Assembly: GCA_938074515.1 (NCBI GenBank)
Contig: CALJFV010000157.1
Coordinates: forward strand, 1 to 6,187
Direction: 5' to 3'
DNA from: an uncultured Flavobacteriaceae bacterium
Lineage (GTDB): Bacteria > Bacteroidota > Bacteroidia > Flavobacteriales > Flavobacteriaceae
Length of the DNA: 6,187 bases
This document shows positions 1 to 6,187 of the stretch, piece after piece. Under the pieces are notes generated by a model. It ran no database searches and was not told the DNA's origin. It saw nothing but the letters and a program-made list of their open reading frames with translations. Positions within the stretch are counted from its first letter, which is position 1; every line of letters begins with the position of its first letter. The position numbers and the translations under genes were made by a program.

Positions 1-427
1 ATTTTTGATTGCTAAAAGAATACTCCATTTTATTGCGGTAATAAAATTCATCCGGAGCTCCCAGAATAGGCAAGACTTCTTGAGGCGCAAGTCCGCCGAT
101 ACGTTGAAGATGATCTTGAACCTCTTTGTTTTTATAAAACAATTGTTTTTCGTAGTTCATGTGTTGCCATTTACAACCACCACAAACGCCAAAATGAGCA
201 CATTTAGGGTCTACACGATCCTTAGAGTACTCATGAAACTCAATGGCGCTCGCTTCAAAATAAGCGCGACGTTGCTTGGTTGTTTGCACCGTGACTACAT
301 CTCCAGGGATGGCATTATTGATAAATAGTACACGGCCATCAGGTGCCTTGGCTACAGCTTTTCCTTTCGCCCCGGCATCCAGTACCCGAACCTGAGAAAA
401 TATTTTTCTGTTTGAACGTTTACCCAT
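1..427 (-). CDS. rlmD: 23S rRNA (uracil-C5)-methyltransferase RlmD/RumA, N-terminal part (cut by window edge)
   Basis: This is the first 142 codons of an RNA m5U methyltransferase, which uses S-adenosylmethionine to methylate a uracil in 23S rRNA (U1939 in the E. coli RumA/RlmD case). Residues about 5-62 look like a TRAM RNA-binding domain, with the conserved [15 protein letters not shown] and IPGD stretches. It is followed by C76-x5-C82-x2-C85 within CGGCKWQHM, the same spacing as the first three 4Fe-4S ligands of E. coli RumA. The segment [12 protein letters not shown] (about 128-139) is also typical of the family. The catalytic SAM domain and the fourth cluster cysteine lie beyond the left edge, so the exact subfamily (RlmD versus RlmCD-like) is not settled. 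I chose the ATG at 427 because [10 protein letters not shown] matches usual family N-termini; in-frame ATGs at 460 and 472 would add 11 or 15 residues. It is transcribed divergently from rocD. Confidence 0.9.
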   Translation of the reverse strand, partial: MGKRSNRKIFSQVRVLDAGAKGKAVAKAPDGRVLFINNAIPGDVVTVQTTKQRRAYFEASAIEFHEYSKDRVDPKCAHFGVCGGCKWQHMNYEKQLFYKNKEVQDHLQRIGGLAPQEVLPILGAPDEFYYRNKMEYSFSNQK

Positions 428-431
428 AGGA

Positions 432-439
432 CAAAAGTA
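432..439 (-). promoter_or_regulatory. Candidate Bacteroidota -7 box (TACTTTTG) for rlmD
   Basis: Read on the minus strand this is an exact TAnnTTTG match, the -7 element of the Bacteroidota primary sigma factor. Only four bases separate it from the ATG at 427, so transcription would start at or next to the start codon. The nearest TTG upstream is about 23 bp away, longer than the usual 17-20. If translation actually began at the in-frame ATGs at 460 or 472, this stretch would be coding and the match accidental. Confidence 0.35.
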
Positions 440-538
440 CTCTCTTTCGGAGAATTTCATTACAAAATTCATTATTTTGCAAGTCCAGTATTTTCAAGCA
501 TAACTGGCATTTTTCAAACTTTAAAAGCTCAAAATATT

Positions 539-1816
539 ATGCAAGAACGCCAATCCACTAATGCCCAAGAATATATTGATTTAGAGGACCGTTACGGGGC
601 TCATAACTATCATCCTCTTCCTGTGGTTTTGGAAAAAGGAGAAGGTGTTTACGTTTGGGATGTCGATGGGAAAAAATATTTTGATTTTCTGTCGGCCTAT
701 TCGGCAGTAAATCAAGGGCATTGTCATCCAAAAATAATTAAGGCCTTAAATGACCAAAGTCAACTTTTGACTTTAACCTCACGCGCTTTCTATAATAATG
801 TTCTCGGTCAGTATGAAAAATATATGGCCGAGTATTTTAAATTCGATATGATTCTGCCCATGAATACTGGAGCTGAGGCGGTAGAAACTGCGGTTAAAAT
901 TGCCCGTCGGTGGGCATATCAGAAAAAGCGTATTCCTGAGAATCAGGCCCAAATCGTGGTTTGTAAAAATAATTTTCACGGGCGCACCACCACGGTCATT
1001 TCTTTTTCTAATGATGAAGACGCCAAGAAAAATTTTGGACCATTTACTTCTGGATTTATCCAGGTTCCTTACAGCGATGTTCAGGCCCTAGAACAGGTGA
1101 TTAAAGAAAATCCAAATGTCGCCGCTTTTCTTGTAGAGCCGATTCAGGGCGAAGCAGGAGTCAATGTCCCCGCCGATGGGTTTTTGGCTGAGGCGCGCGC
1201 ATTGTGCGACACCTATAACGTTCTAATGATTTGTGACGAGATACAAACAGGAATTGCACGAACTGGAAAGTTATTGGCGACCTGCGGCAATTGTACTTGT
1301 CCGAATAGAGATTGTTCCAATACCCCAGAGGTGAAACCTGATTTATTAATACTGGGCAAAGCCATAAGCGGGGGCGTTTATCCTGTATCTGCTGTGTTGG
1401 CTAACAAACCAATTATGGAGGTGATTACCCCAGGTTCGCATGGATCGACTTTTGGCGGTAATCCTGTGGCCGCAAAAGTGGCTATGGCCGCCTTGGATGT
1501 CGTAAAAGAGGAGCGCCTGGCGGAGAATGCCGACAAGCTCGGTAACTTATTCAGAAGTTTAATGCAAGATTACATCGCCCAATCTAAGGTGGTTCGTCTG
1601 GTCCGCGGTAAAGGACTATTAAATGCCGTCGTGATCAATGACAGCCCTGAAAGTGACACCGCTTGGAATATTTGTATGCGCCTGCGTGATAATGGCTTAT
1701 TGGCAAAGCCTACTCATGGTAACATCATCAGATTCGCTCCACCACTGGTAATGACTGAAGCAGAGCTAAGAGAATGCGTGGCGATAATTGTCAAAACATT
1801 ACGAGAGTTTGAATAA
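539..1816 (+). CDS. rocD: Ornithine aminotransferase (ornithine--oxo-acid transaminase), PLP-dependent
   Basis: This is a complete 425-residue class III aminotransferase. It converts L-ornithine and 2-oxoglutarate to glutamate-5-semialdehyde and glutamate, linking arginine breakdown to proline and glutamate in the cytoplasm. Similarity to remembered human OAT runs end to end: [11 protein letters not shown] (19-29), [16 protein letters not shown] (51-66), LPMNTGAEA (106-114), FHGRT (146-150), [10 protein letters not shown] (199-208), DEIQTG (233-238), LGKAISGG (272-279), GSTFGGNP (302-309) and IIRFAPPL (396-403). The Schiff-base lysine is K274, the pyridine-nitrogen aspartate D233, and R149 and R398 match the substrate-binding arginines. 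Unusually, a segment at 249-260 with cysteines 249, 252, 254 and 259 sits where human OAT has about 12 fewer residues. No Shine-Dalgarno sequence precedes the ATG, as is common in Bacteroidota. The gene is divergent from rlmD and ends in the shared terminator at 1818-1841. Confidence 0.96.
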   Translation: MQERQSTNAQEYIDLEDRYGAHNYHPLPVVLEKGEGVYVWDVDGKKYFDFLSAYSAVNQGHCHPKIIKALNDQSQLLTLTSRAFYNNVLGQYEKYMAEYFKFDMILPMNTGAEAVETAVKIARRWAYQKKRIPENQAQIVVCKNNFHGRTTTVISFSNDEDAKKNFGPFTSGFIQVPYSDVQALEQVIKENPNVAAFLVEPIQGEAGVNVPADGFLAEARALCDTYNVLMICDEIQTGIARTGKLLATCGNCTCPNRDCSNTPEVKPDLLILGKAISGGVYPVSAVLANKPIMEVITPGSHGSTFGGNPVAAKVAMAALDVVKEERLAENADKLGNLFRSLMQDYIAQSKVVRLVRGKGLLNAVVINDSPESDTAWNICMRLRDNGLLAKPTHGNIIRFAPPLVMTEAELRECVAIIVKTLREFE

Positions 1817-1817
1817 A

Positions 1818-1841
1818 AAAGACCGCCCTGAGGCGGTCTTT
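1818..1841. terminator. Bidirectional intrinsic terminator shared by rocD and the T9SS-substrate gene
   Basis: A perfect 10-bp stem (1818-1827 paired with 1832-1841, core GACCGCC/GGCGGTC) encloses a four-base loop CTGA, in the 56-bp gap between two convergent genes. On the minus strand it is followed by a run of six T (1820 down to 1815), so it is a strong terminator for the secreted-protein gene. On the plus strand only three T follow, so it probably works less well for rocD. The A-run includes part of the rocD TAA stop codon (1814-1816). Confidence 0.88.
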
Positions 1842-1872
1842 GGCATTGTAATTAAATGAAAAACAGAATTGC

Positions 1873-3741
1873 TTAACGATTCATGACGGACATTTTATAA
1901 GAAACAACACCATCATTCTCGGTCACTAAACGAACCATATAAACCCCGTCGGCAAAATTATAAGTAGGGAAGGAGTAGCGTGACGCAGACCCCAATCCAT
2001 AGGCGTAATACACCAATTTACCTGACATATCATAAATATTAACCTCATCAACCTTGTGCATTTCAGGATTGGCTACCTCCAATTGCTTTGCGCGATTGTC
2101 TTGGACAAAATCAAAGGCATCAGCGATAGCACTGCGGGTATCAGGATGTCCTGGATCTTCTTCTGGAGCATCCTCGAAGACAATAAAGAAACGATTCTCG
2201 TAGGTCCCCGCAGGCAGGGTGAGTTGAGCGGTAACCATATCACCTATACTAATGCTCTGACCATTAATAGGGTAACGCATGTTATCCTGCGTATCAAGAA
2301 GTAAAACGCGGTAGTAAGGCACATTGAGCTCTTCAGCGGCTTTGATGCGTACACGACCTTGCTGATTCAATTTAAAGGCAATCGGGATACTCATGTTCAT
2401 GTCAAACGGTACCGATTGAATCACCAAATTCTTTTGCCCTTGTTCATTACCATCATCTTGAATGTTGAAATAGGCTTCTTTCTGTCCACCATCCATCGGG
2501 TGGGGGGCGTCACTGCCACGATCAAATCCTAGGGTGGCGCGCTCATGATAATTTAATATCATGTCGCGATAATGAGAATAGTCATCGAATATTACATGAA
2601 AGCGGGTAAGTGAGCGGTTATCATTTTCAGGATTTCGAAAAACAGATGAAGCACCCTCCTTTACATAAACTCGATGTTCGTTTTTAAAAGTAGCAGTAGA
2701 GTTTCCAGTGGCGGTACCGGAACCATTACCATTACGCTTTAACATCAAACCTTGGCCGATTGGCGCATAACGTCGTGCGACATCTTCCCCATAAGACCCA
2801 TTGCTCGTGGTTGCATTACCATTGTTGTCATAATTCATAAAGGTAGGAACGGTATATTGTCCCAATCCGTCTGGACCTGGAATCCAAGTACCATAGCCCC
2901 CTTTATTATCTACATAATAGTGTGAATTTACCGTACGGTCCTCATCCCAATACATTATGGCAGAGACTCCGTCGTTATCTGCATCATTAAAAAACGCAGT
3001 TAAATCTAAAGCAGATGGATAGGGGTTACCTGCGAGAGTAACATTACCCTCTGTTGAAGAAAGGTTTACAACGATATCTCCACTATTGGCACGTCCTCTG
3101 AATTCGTAATATTGATTATTAGTATCCACATTATAGGTTCCACCAGTGGTCACATTGGTTCCTTTCATAGTAAACCCGTAGCCTGGAGCGACAGTGCCAG
3201 AGTTTCCAAGGTAGGCCCAACTATTGGTTGCTTCGTTGAACTTATAAAGCCAGGCTGTGGAAATGCTCAGAGACGCACGGTTAGTATAAGAAATACCGCT
3301 TTCTCCTGAACCGTTCCATGATCCAGTATACGTTGAACTCGCAGCGGTAATGTTAGAATCCCCTGGATTAAAAACCTGACTGACCAGTGAAAAATTATTT
3401 GAAGCGTCTGCAGAAGCTACCGGTGCACTCCAAAAGTTATAATCATAAGAATCAGAATTACTGTCCTGATAGACCGAGATAAAACCAGTACCCTGGTTTG
3501 AAGTGCTTTGACTAGCGCCTTGAATTAATTGTGCGTCGTCGCGCAAATAAATGCCGGCTTTCGCATTTTCATTGGTGGCGCCTGCATCTTTGGTTACTGA
3601 GATATCATCTGCCACATAAAGTACTTGATCGGTAACATAAATGTAGGACTCAGATGATCCGTCTTGTTTTACAGTGAGCTGCGCAAAAACGGAAGTGGCT
3701 GTTAATAAGCCAAGTAATGATAGAAATTTAGTCATATCCAT
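1873..3741 (-). CDS. Secreted protein of unknown function with a type IX secretion C-terminal sorting domain
   Basis: This 622-residue protein has a signal peptide: charged start, hydrophobic FLSLLGLLTATSVFA and likely cleavage after A20 before Q21, so it enters the periplasm by Sec. The last ~70 residues look like a type A T9SS sorting domain: LEVANP (554-559), VNIYDMSGKLV (567-577), GVYMVRL (599-605) and VVSYKMSV (612-619). It is therefore probably exported across the outer membrane, with the tail cleaved there. The body is rich in Asn, Ser, Gly, Thr and Asp and looks all-beta. It holds segments recurrent in flavobacterial exoproteins, such as APGYGFTMKG (185-194), YEFRGRANSGDI (212-223) and LAGNPYPSALDL (236-247), and one DADNDGVS element (253-260) that could bind calcium. 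I see no enzymatic motif; adhesin or extracellular matrix roles are only guesses. A start at the second ATG (3735, MTKFLS) is equally plausible. It converges on rocD and has its own terminator. Confidence 0.9.
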   Translation of the reverse strand: MDMTKFLSLLGLLTATSVFAQLTVKQDGSSESYIYVTDQVLYVADDISVTKDAGATNENAKAGIYLRDDAQLIQGASQSTSNQGTGFISVYQDSNSDSYDYNFWSAPVASADASNNFSLVSQVFNPGDSNITAASSTYTGSWNGSGESGISYTNRASLSISTAWLYKFNEATNSWAYLGNSGTVAPGYGFTMKGTNVTTGGTYNVDTNNQYYEFRGRANSGDIVVNLSSTEGNVTLAGNPYPSALDLTAFFNDADNDGVSAIMYWDEDRTVNSHYYVDNKGGYGTWIPGPDGLGQYTVPTFMNYDNNGNATTSNGSYGEDVARRYAPIGQGLMLKRNGNGSGTATGNSTATFKNEHRVYVKEGASSVFRNPENDNRSLTRFHVIFDDYSHYRDMILNYHERATLGFDRGSDAPHPMDGGQKEAYFNIQDDGNEQGQKNLVIQSVPFDMNMSIPIAFKLNQQGRVRIKAAEELNVPYYRVLLLDTQDNMRYPINGQSISIGDMVTAQLTLPAGTYENRFFIVFEDAPEEDPGHPDTRSAIADAFDFVQDNRAKQLEVANPEMHKVDEVNIYDMSGKLVYYAYGLGSASRYSFPTYNFADGVYMVRLVTENDGVVSYKMSVMNR

Positions 3742-3756
3742 CTATATTTTATAAGT

Positions 3757-3773
3757 TAAACCAAGAAGGTTTA
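3757..3773. repeat. Short perfect inverted repeat in the leader of the T9SS-substrate gene
   Basis: Arms TAAACC (3757-3762) and GGTTTA (3768-3773) are perfectly complementary around a 5-base spacer. The element lies between the proposed -7 box at 3790-3797 and the start codon at 3741, so it would be in the 5' untranslated RNA as a weak 6-bp hairpin, or act in DNA as a half-turn operator. It is AT-rich and short enough to arise by chance. Confidence 0.3.
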
Positions 3774-3789
3774 TTTGGGGTTAATGCTA

Positions 3790-3797
3790 CAAAAATA
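3790..3797 (-). promoter_or_regulatory. Candidate Bacteroidota -7 box (TATTTTTG) for the T9SS-substrate gene
   Basis: On the minus strand this is an exact TAnnTTTG match about 48 bp upstream of the ATG at 3741, implying a leader of roughly 40 nt. I find no clear TTG at the usual -33 distance, so the assignment rests on the -7 box and its position in a gene-free AT-rich gap. Confidence 0.45.
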
Positions 3798-3968
3798 GCT
3801 AAAAAATATTATTATTTCAGGCATTACGTAGGTATTTTCTTATAATATAGAGATATTCTTAGTTATTTTGCAGCATGATGATGGGGTGATTTCCGATTAA
3901 TTAGCGCTTATAATTTAATATTGGCTGATAGTTAGAGATTGTATAAAACCATCATATTCATTTCATGT

Positions 3969-4520
3969 ATGGATTCAAAAACGATTCAATTAGGGGATTT
4001 TGTATCGGCGATTAATGAGGCTATTTCGGGCGTTGTCATTGCTGTAGGAGATGAAATAACGATTGAGTCTACAGAAGGATTCCCGATAAAGTTTACTCCA
4101 GAAGAACTTGTCATTGAACCTAAAAAATGGCTCGAAACAAAAGATTTCAATGGCCTTTACAATAAAAAAGCACAAGACAATTCAATCTCATCTCGTCCAA
4201 AGCGCACGACACGCGTTAAGGCCGGGATTCCCCCAATAATCATTGACCTACATATTGAAAAGCTTACAAAAAATCACAATAGACTTGAGCCATGGGAAAT
4301 TTTGGATTTTCAGATTGAATCTGCTCGAAACCAATTGGAATGGGCCATAAATAAACGAAAACAGCGCATAATTTTTATTCATGGTATCGGTGAGGGGGTG
4401 CTCAAAGCGGAATTAGAAACGCTATTCAGGCGTTATGATAACATTCGCTTTTACCCTGCTAATGCAATGGAATTTGGAGCAGGCGCAATAGAGGTGTATC
4501 GACTGCAAAATTCAATTTGA
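3969..4520 (+). CDS. Smr-domain protein (MutS2 C-terminal-like)
   Basis: This is a 183-residue cytoplasmic protein in two parts. Residues about 5-50 (QLGDFVSAINEAISGVV, then VGDEITIESTEGFPIKF) look like a small SH3/KOW-like beta barrel, as seen at the front of flavobacterial Smr proteins. After a charged linker, residues about 89-180 form a Smr domain with the signature DLH at 93-95 and HGIGEGVLK at 138-146. Smr domains bind or cleave branched DNA or RNA, and stand-alone bacterial Smr proteins and MutS2 have been linked to recombination control and ribosome-collision rescue; the target here is unknown. The frame can be extended to a TTG at 3939, but I prefer the ATG at 3969: the extra ten residues (MYKTIIFISC) are not family-like and the ATG gives the usual short lead into the barrel. 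It converges on the lipoprotein gene, 45 bp apart, with no clear terminator between. Confidence 0.88.
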   Translation: MDSKTIQLGDFVSAINEAISGVVIAVGDEITIESTEGFPIKFTPEELVIEPKKWLETKDFNGLYNKKAQDNSISSRPKRTTRVKAGIPPIIIDLHIEKLTKNHNRLEPWEILDFQIESARNQLEWAINKRKQRIIFIHGIGEGVLKAELETLFRRYDNIRFYPANAMEFGAGAIEVYRLQNSI

Positions 4521-4565
4521 AATGGCCGAGGATTTAAACGGTTTCAATTAATCTCAACCTGTGAA

Positions 4566-5480
4566 TTAATCACGAATTGGGGTTTGAGTCACGGTGGTCG
4601 TCAGAAAACTAGGAATTGACCCCAAAAACAATACCTCTTTAATGATCTCGCGGCCAGAGGCTGTAAGCACTAAATCCAAAAGGGTTAGGTCAATATTGCT
4701 GACCACCTGATAGCTGTGTTCTCGGTATAAAGGTTGTGGAGAGCTCAGCGCTACTGCGGCATTCAGATAATCTGGCCCTACATTTGGATCTGTAAAATCA
4801 TTAGTTGGGTCCAGATCGCCGTTCAAATCTTCGTCTACGGTCAATATACCATCTCCATCATCGTCCGAATCTAAATAGTTGGGAATACCGTCTTGATCGG
4901 TATCCAAAGGATTGGTTAGTGGATTATTGTCTCCATCAGCGTTAAATACATCGAGTTCAAATGCCGTAGGGACATTGTCTCCATCGTCATCAAAATCGAT
5001 GTAGTTAAAAATACCATCTGCGTCGGTATCTTGATCCAAAGGCAATTCATCATCTGAAGCTAAACCATCCAGATCATCCTTATTCACGACCACCAGCATC
5101 TCGGCACGTCCAGAAATTGCGGTGAGTTCATCTACAACCGCGGGATTGGTAGGCGGAATTGCTGAGCAAAAATATTCTGGCCCAGCGGACGCATTAAAAA
5201 TCCTGTAAGCAACATTATTGGTATTTCCTGCGAGTTCGTAATTCAAAACACCTGCACTCAGAAGATTGGCTAAATTAACCGTAAGATCCGCAAGTACTGC
5301 CTCAGTTCCAGAGCTATTGCGCACATAAAACAGAATGCTTTGATCGTTATCACAATAAGCCAAAGACTGATCCTCAAAATCAAATGATTGTACCGCGACA
5401 TCACCATCGTCACATGCGCCCAAAACAGCGATGGAAAAAAGCAGGAGCAGATAATATTTTATGCTTAATTTTCTTTTCAT
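4566..5480 (-). CDS. Lipoprotein with thrombospondin type 3 calcium-binding repeats, probably surface-exposed
   Basis: This 304-residue protein begins with a lipoprotein signal peptide: KRK, hydrophobic YYLLLLFSIAVL and lipobox LGAC with lipidated Cys23. The residues after the cysteine (DDGD) are acidic, resembling the Bacteroidota lipoprotein export signal that sends lipoproteins to the outer leaflet. Residues about 30-130 are a beta-rich unknown domain with two cysteines (C43, C105) that could pair. Two Asp-rich repeats follow, about 148-175 and 192-217, each with the pattern D-x-D-x-D-G-I-x-N-Y-x-D-x-D-D-D-G-D typical of TSP3 repeats and expected to bind calcium. A C-terminal module (about 238-304) is unlike any family I can name. 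From memory, flavobacterial genomes hold similar lipoproteins with this layout, but no function is known to me. It is divergent from the cysteine desulfurase gene by 81 bp. Confidence 0.88.
   Translation of the reverse strand: MKRKLSIKYYLLLLFSIAVLGACDDGDVAVQSFDFEDQSLAYCDNDQSILFYVRNSSGTEAVLADLTVNLANLLSAGVLNYELAGNTNNVAYRIFNASAGPEYFCSAIPPTNPAVVDELTAISGRAEMLVVVNKDDLDGLASDDELPLDQDTDADGIFNYIDFDDDGDNVPTAFELDVFNADGDNNPLTNPLDTDQDGIPNYLDSDDDGDGILTVDEDLNGDLDPTNDFTDPNVGPDYLNAAVALSSPQPLYREHSYQVVSNIDLTLLDLVLTASGREIIKEVLFLGSIPSFLTTTVTQTPIRD
4830..5039 (-). repeat. Two thrombospondin type 3-like repeats within the lipoprotein gene
   Basis: The repeats are encoded at about 4956-5039 and 4830-4907, separated by an acidic spacer containing NADGDNNP. 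They share DTD-x-DGI-x-NY and D-x-DDDGD, the carboxylate-rich calcium-binding pattern. Similarity is clear in protein but only partial in DNA, so this is an old duplication, not a recent tandem array. Confidence 0.8.
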
Positions 5481-5485
5481 CGAAA

Positions 5486-5492
5486 CAAAGTA
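5486..5492 (-). promoter_or_regulatory. Possible degenerate -7 box (TACTTTG) for the lipoprotein gene
   Basis: On the minus strand this reads TA-C-TTTG, one base shorter than TAnnTTTG, and ends five bases before the ATG at 5480. No TTG lies at a proper -33 distance. It is the only -7-like site near the start; the true promoter may be elsewhere in the 81-bp gap. Confidence 0.2.
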
Positions 5493-5515
5493 ACAGAAAA
5501 TGAATAAAATGATGA

Positions 5516-5544
5516 TTGGTTATTGGGTGAATATTTTATTTTTG
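5516..5544 (+). promoter_or_regulatory. Bacteroidota-type promoter (TTG - 18 bp - TATTTTTG) for the cysteine desulfurase gene
   Basis: An exact TAnnTTTG box at 5537-5544 is preceded by TTG at 5516-5518 with an 18-bp spacer, fitting the -33/-7 arrangement of the Bacteroidota housekeeping sigma factor. Transcription would start about 5550, leaving a leader of only about ten bases before the ATG at 5562, too short for a Shine-Dalgarno site. This is the best-formed promoter in the window. Confidence 0.6.
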
Positions 5545-5561
5545 AACATAAATAACAACTA

Positions 5562-6187
5562 ATGCCAAAGGTATATTTGGATAACGCAGCAACCACAGCG
5601 GTAAGACCAGAGGTGGTTGCGACCATGACCGAAGTATTACAAAACGAATACGGCAATCCGTCTTCTACCCACAATATTGGTCAATCTTCAAAGGCGATTT
5701 TAGAACAATGTCGTAAAGACATTGCAAAATTATTTAATGCCCACCCCGGAGAAATTATTTTTACCTCAGGAGGAACTGAGGCAGATAACCTGGTTTTAAG
5801 GGCCGCTGTGCGCGATCTTAGCACTCAGGTGCTGATTACCAGTCCGATTGAACATCATGCTGTTTTACATACTGCCGAGGCCCTGGCTGAGGAGTATAAC
5901 ATCACTCTGGAACTGGTCGGTATTGACGCACAAGGTGCTGTGGACATAGCGCACTTAGAAGACTTACTTAAAAAATATGAAGGCCAAAAAATATTGGTGA
6001 GCTTAATGCACATCAATAATGAAATTGGGGTTATTCTTCCGCTCAAACAGGTGACTGAATTATGTAAATCCTATGGGGCCTTAATGCACAGTGACACGGT
6101 ACAATCCATAGGCCATTATCCCTTAGATTTTGGTGAAATTCCTGTTGATTTTGCTGCAGTTGCGGCGCATAAATTTCATGGGCCAAA
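5562..6187 (+). CDS. Cysteine desulfurase, NifS/IscS family, N-terminal part (cut by window edge)
   Basis: This is 208 codons of a class V PLP-dependent aminotransferase-fold enzyme that takes sulfur from L-cysteine, giving alanine and an enzyme-bound persulfide for Fe-S clusters or tRNA thiolation. Recognisable motifs are VYLDNAATT (4-12), GNPSSTH (31-37), IIFTSGGTEADN (65-76), IEHHAVL (96-102), VSLMHINNEIGV (146-157), HSDTVQS (176-182) and AAHKFHGP (201-208). By analogy with E. coli IscS, H98 stacks on the cofactor, D178 and Q181 contact it, and K204 forms the Schiff base. The sulfur-carrying cysteine loop would lie past the right edge, so I cannot tell an IscS-like from a shorter-loop enzyme; the motif pattern favours the NifS/IscS group over SufS. 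The ATG at 5562 is the natural start because the conserved YLDNAATT follows within a few residues. It is divergent from the lipoprotein gene. Confidence 0.93.
   Translation, partial: MPKVYLDNAATTAVRPEVVATMTEVLQNEYGNPSSTHNIGQSSKAILEQCRKDIAKLFNAHPGEIIFTSGGTEADNLVLRAAVRDLSTQVLITSPIEHHAVLHTAEALAEEYNITLELVGIDAQGAVDIAHLEDLLKKYEGQKILVSLMHINNEIGVILPLKQVTELCKSYGALMHSDTVQSIGHYPLDFGEIPVDFAAVAAHKFHGP

Larger units (their letters stand above)
3742..3968. other. AT-rich divergent intergenic region
   Basis: This 227-bp gap between the divergent T9SS-substrate and Smr genes has no credible coding capacity. It must hold both promoters. The minus-strand -7 box and leader dyad are listed separately. On the plus strand the best candidate is TAATATTG at 3916-3923, one mismatch from TAnnTTTG and without a convincing -33 partner. 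A 5-bp AATAT/ATATT dyad near 3845-3860 is too short to interpret. Confidence 0.6.

Noticed and set aside
5..328. Plus-strand open frame of 107 codons opposite rlmD
   Set aside because: It is antisense to the clearly recognisable TRAM and Fe-S segment of RlmD and its translation has no family-like features.
485..507. CCAGT/ACTGG dyad upstream of rocD as a possible arginine-type operator
   Set aside because: The arms are only 5 bp with a 13-base spacer and do not resemble an ARG box. I also find no proper TAnnTTTG box for rocD in this gap, so no regulatory call was made.
2056..2304. Plus-strand open frame inside the T9SS-substrate gene, with a similar one at 3112-3309
   Set aside because: Both are antisense shadows of a well-supported gene, with low-quality translations and no promoter or start context.
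3939..3968. Ten-codon upstream extension of the Smr gene from a TTG
   Set aside because: The ATG at 3969 gives a normal family N-terminus. The extension is hydrophobic but too short and uncharged to be a signal peptide, and the Smr domain is expected in the cytoplasm.
4521..4565. Possible terminator between the convergent Smr and lipoprotein genes
   Set aside because: Only a 4-bp AAAC/GTTT dyad and two AATTAAT copies are present. There is no GC-rich stem or T-run, so no intrinsic terminator can be supported.
1..6187. CRISPR arrays, insertion sequences, tRNA/rRNA genes, phage or defence islands
   Set aside because: No regularly spaced repeats, transposase motifs, terminal inverted repeats or structural RNA signatures were seen. 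Coding style appears uniform across the window.

Overview
The window looks like ordinary chromosomal DNA from a marine-type member of the Flavobacteriaceae (Bacteroidota). The evidence is a secreted protein with a type IX secretion (T9SS) C-terminal sorting domain, a lipoprotein with an acidic Bacteroidota-style surface-export sequence after its lipid cysteine, several TAnnTTTG promoter boxes (the Bacteroidota -7 element) and almost no Shine-Dalgarno sequences. All assignments rest on reading the translated sequence and on remembered family motifs; no database search was possible.

Layout, left to right. At 1-427 (minus) is the N-terminal third of a 23S rRNA uracil-C5 methyltransferase (RlmD/RumA), cut by the window edge. 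Divergent from it, at 539-1816 (plus), is a complete ornithine aminotransferase (rocD) that carries an extra cysteine-rich loop. It converges on a 622-residue secreted T9SS substrate of unknown function at 1873-3741 (minus), and the two share a bidirectional hairpin terminator. After a 227-bp AT-rich gap comes a Smr-domain protein at 3969-4520 (plus). It converges on a 304-residue lipoprotein with two calcium-type thrombospondin type 3 (TSP3) repeats at 4566-5480 (minus). Divergent from the lipoprotein, starting at 5562 (plus), is the N-terminal half of a cysteine desulfurase of the NifS/IscS family, cut by the right edge just after its PLP lysine.

Neighbouring genes alternate strand throughout, so each is probably its own transcription unit and the window holds no clear operon. 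Housekeeping functions (rRNA methylation, arginine/ornithine catabolism, nucleic-acid handling, sulfur mobilisation) are interspersed with two envelope proteins, one exported by T9SS and one a lipoprotein. I see no mobile element, CRISPR array, phage gene, tRNA/rRNA gene or defence system, and no convincing new multi-gene system. The points most worth a second look are the four-cysteine insertion beside the PLP lysine of the aminotransferase, the uncharacterised surface lipoprotein, the secreted T9SS substrate, and -7-like boxes lying so close to two start codons that those mRNAs could be leaderless.
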